Assembly (NCBI GenBank): GCA_049317345.1 | Contig: JBMOIL010000064.1 | Location: forward strand, 1 to 13,320 | Direction of reading: 5' to 3' | Source of the DNA: Mxb001 sp049317345 | GTDB lineage: Bacteria; Actinomycetota; Actinomycetes; S36-B12 | Length of the DNA stretch: 13,320 bases | Shown here: positions 12,282 through 13,320 of the stretch, piece by piece | How positions within the stretch are numbered: the stretch's first letter is position 1 | Layout of the letters: every line of letters begins with the position of its first letter | Program-made: the position numbers and the translations under genes | Notes under the pieces: generated by a model | The model's input: the letters and a program-made list of their open reading frames with translations, nothing else | Told to the model about the DNA's origin: nothing | Databases searched by the model: none

Positions 12282-13320
12282 CAGGCGCCCACGTCCGCGA
12301 AGGTGCCTTCTTCGAGTCGCGCCCGCACCGCGGTGAGGAAGCGCGCAGCGTCGGCGCCATCGACGAGTCGATGGTCGTAGGTGAGAGCCAGGTAGACCAT
12401 CGAGCGAATCGCGATGACGTCGCTGCCGCTGTCGCTGATGACGATGGGGCGCTTGACGACGCTGCCCGTGCCGAGGATCGCCACCTGCGGCTGATTGATG
12501 ATGGGGGTGTCGAAGAGCGCGCCGCGGCTGCCCGTGTTGGTCAGCGTGAAGGTGCCACCAGAGAGCTCGTCGGGTGACACGCGATTGGTGCGCGTGCGAT
12601 CGGCCAGGTCGGTGATGCGCCGCGCCAGGCCGGCCACGCTGAGGTCCCCCGCGTCGCGCACGACGGGCACGAGGAGCCCGCGATCGGTATCCACGGCGAC
12701 ACCGAGGTTGACCTCGCCGTGGTAGGTCACCGTGCCGGCAGCCTGATCGATCGAGGCGTTGAGTGAGGGGTACGCCGCGAGCGCCTCGACGGCAGCCTTG
12801 GCGAAGAAGGGAAGGAAGGTGAGCTTCACGCCCTCGCGGGCCTCGAAGTCGGCCTTGGCGCGGTCGCGCAGGGCCGCGATGCGCGTGACGTCGACCTCGA
12901 CGACCGTGGTGAGCTGCGCGGAGACCTGCAGCGACTCGACCATGCGCTCGGCGATGACGCGACGCAGGCGGGACAGCGGCTGGGTGGTGCCACGTATGCC
13001 TGCGGTCGCGGCTGGAGGAGTGGCGACAGCGGCAGGTGCGGACGCCGCCGGTGCTGCGGCGGCGGGTGCGGCTGCGCGCTCGGCGGCAGCCAGTACATCC
13101 TGCTTGCGAATGCGACCGCCGACTCCCGTGCCCACGACGACCGCAAGGTCGACGCCTTTATCGGTGGCTAGTTTGCGCACGAGCGGGGTGACATAGGCCT
13201 CGTCGTCGGCCGCGGCGCCGGCCGGGGCCGATGCTGCCGCAGGTGCAGCGGCGGGCGCCGGTGCCGGTGCAGGCACGGCGGTAGGGGCAGGTGCGGGAGG
13301 CGGTGTCGGGGCGGGTGCGG
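12281..13320 (-). CDS. sucB: Dihydrolipoamide acyltransferase, E2 of a 2-oxoacid dehydrogenase (N-terminus outside window)
   Basis: Core subunit that moves the acyl group from its lipoyl arm to CoA in the 2-oxoglutarate or pyruvate dehydrogenase complex. The frame is open to the right edge, so the lipoyl domain(s) are not visible. Seen in order: an Ala/Pro-rich linker (13205-13320); a peripheral subunit-binding domain, YVTPLVRKLATDKGVDL to GRIRKQDVL (about 13090-13196); a second Ala-rich linker; and the catalytic domain with GTFTLTNTGSRGALFDTPII and YDHRLVDG near the C-terminus, holding the catalytic His and Asp (about 12356-12376). The sequence and its TIGR01777, lipB and lipA neighbours match actinobacterial SucB, called DlaT (Rv2215) in M. 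tuberculosis. In that group one E2 may serve PDH and other complexes, so the substrate is left open. The family is sure, the exact symbol less so. Confidence 0.9.
   Translation of the reverse strand, partial: APAPTPPPAPAPTAVPAPAPAPAAAPAAASAPAGAAADDEAYVTPLVRKLATDKGVDLAVVVGTGVGGRIRKQDVLAAAERAAAPAAAAPAASAPAAVATPPAATAGIRGTTQPLSRLRRVIAERMVESLQVSAQLTTVVEVDVTRIAALRDRAKADFEAREGVKLTFLPFFAKAAVEALAAYPSLNASIDQAAGTVTYHGEVNLGVAVDTDRGLLVPVVRDAGDLSVAGLARRITDLADRTRTNRVSPDELSGGTFTLTNTGSRGALFDTPIINQPQVAILGTGSVVKRPIVISDSGSDVIAIRSMVYLALTYDHRLVDGADAARFLTAVRARLEEGTFADVGA

Overview
The window is high-GC DNA with densely packed genes, many 1- or 4-base stop/start overlaps, frequent GTG starts and promoter -10 boxes of the form TANNNT lying 6-7 bases before a start codon. 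This fits a high-GC actinomycete. The gene content agrees: a GSI-type glnA with a GlnR-like operator, RDD and DUF4191 membrane proteins, lipA/lipB and an E2 acyltransferase of the actinobacterial SucB/DlaT kind. I cannot name the genus.

Layout. 1-149 (-): start of a sulfotransferase-like P-loop gene, cut by the window edge. 150-525: no gene; a 34-base hairpin repeat in three tandem copies, plus a fourth copy that forms the glnA terminator. 526-1947 (-): glnA, with a four-box GlnR-like operator at 2046-2083. 2128-2565 (+): RDD membrane protein. 2666-5516 (-): lipB, lipA, a MOSC protein and a DUF4191 membrane protein; the first three overlap by ATGA and DUF4191 has its own promoter. 5588-8298 (+): an MMPL/RND transporter and an ABM-fold protein, overlapping by GTGA. 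8385-10396 (-): an FAD oxidoreductase and an S51-type peptidase, overlapping by ATGA. 10465-11388 (+): a membrane-anchored pseudokinase. 11385-12281 (-): a TIGR01777-family SDR protein. 12281 to the end (-): an E2 acyltransferase without its N-terminus.

How the genes work together. LipB transfers octanoyl groups to lipoyl domains, LipA inserts the sulfurs, and the E2 at the right end is a client of that cofactor. The set E2, TIGR01777, lipB, lipA, DUF4191, RDD, glnA matches the M. tuberculosis order Rv2215 to Rv2220 as I remember it. Here it is interrupted by a MOSC gene after lipA and by a block of about 5.9 kb (MMPL, ABM, peptidase, FAD oxidoreductase, pseudokinase) between lipB and the TIGR01777 gene.

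The least explained parts are non-coding. All three convergent gene junctions (2565/2666, 8298/8385, 11388/11385) carry related long inverted repeats built on a shared 18-base arm, TGCGCCCGTTAACGACGC. A second, unrelated hairpin family sits beside the glnA terminator. At least four genes appear to start on leaderless transcripts.
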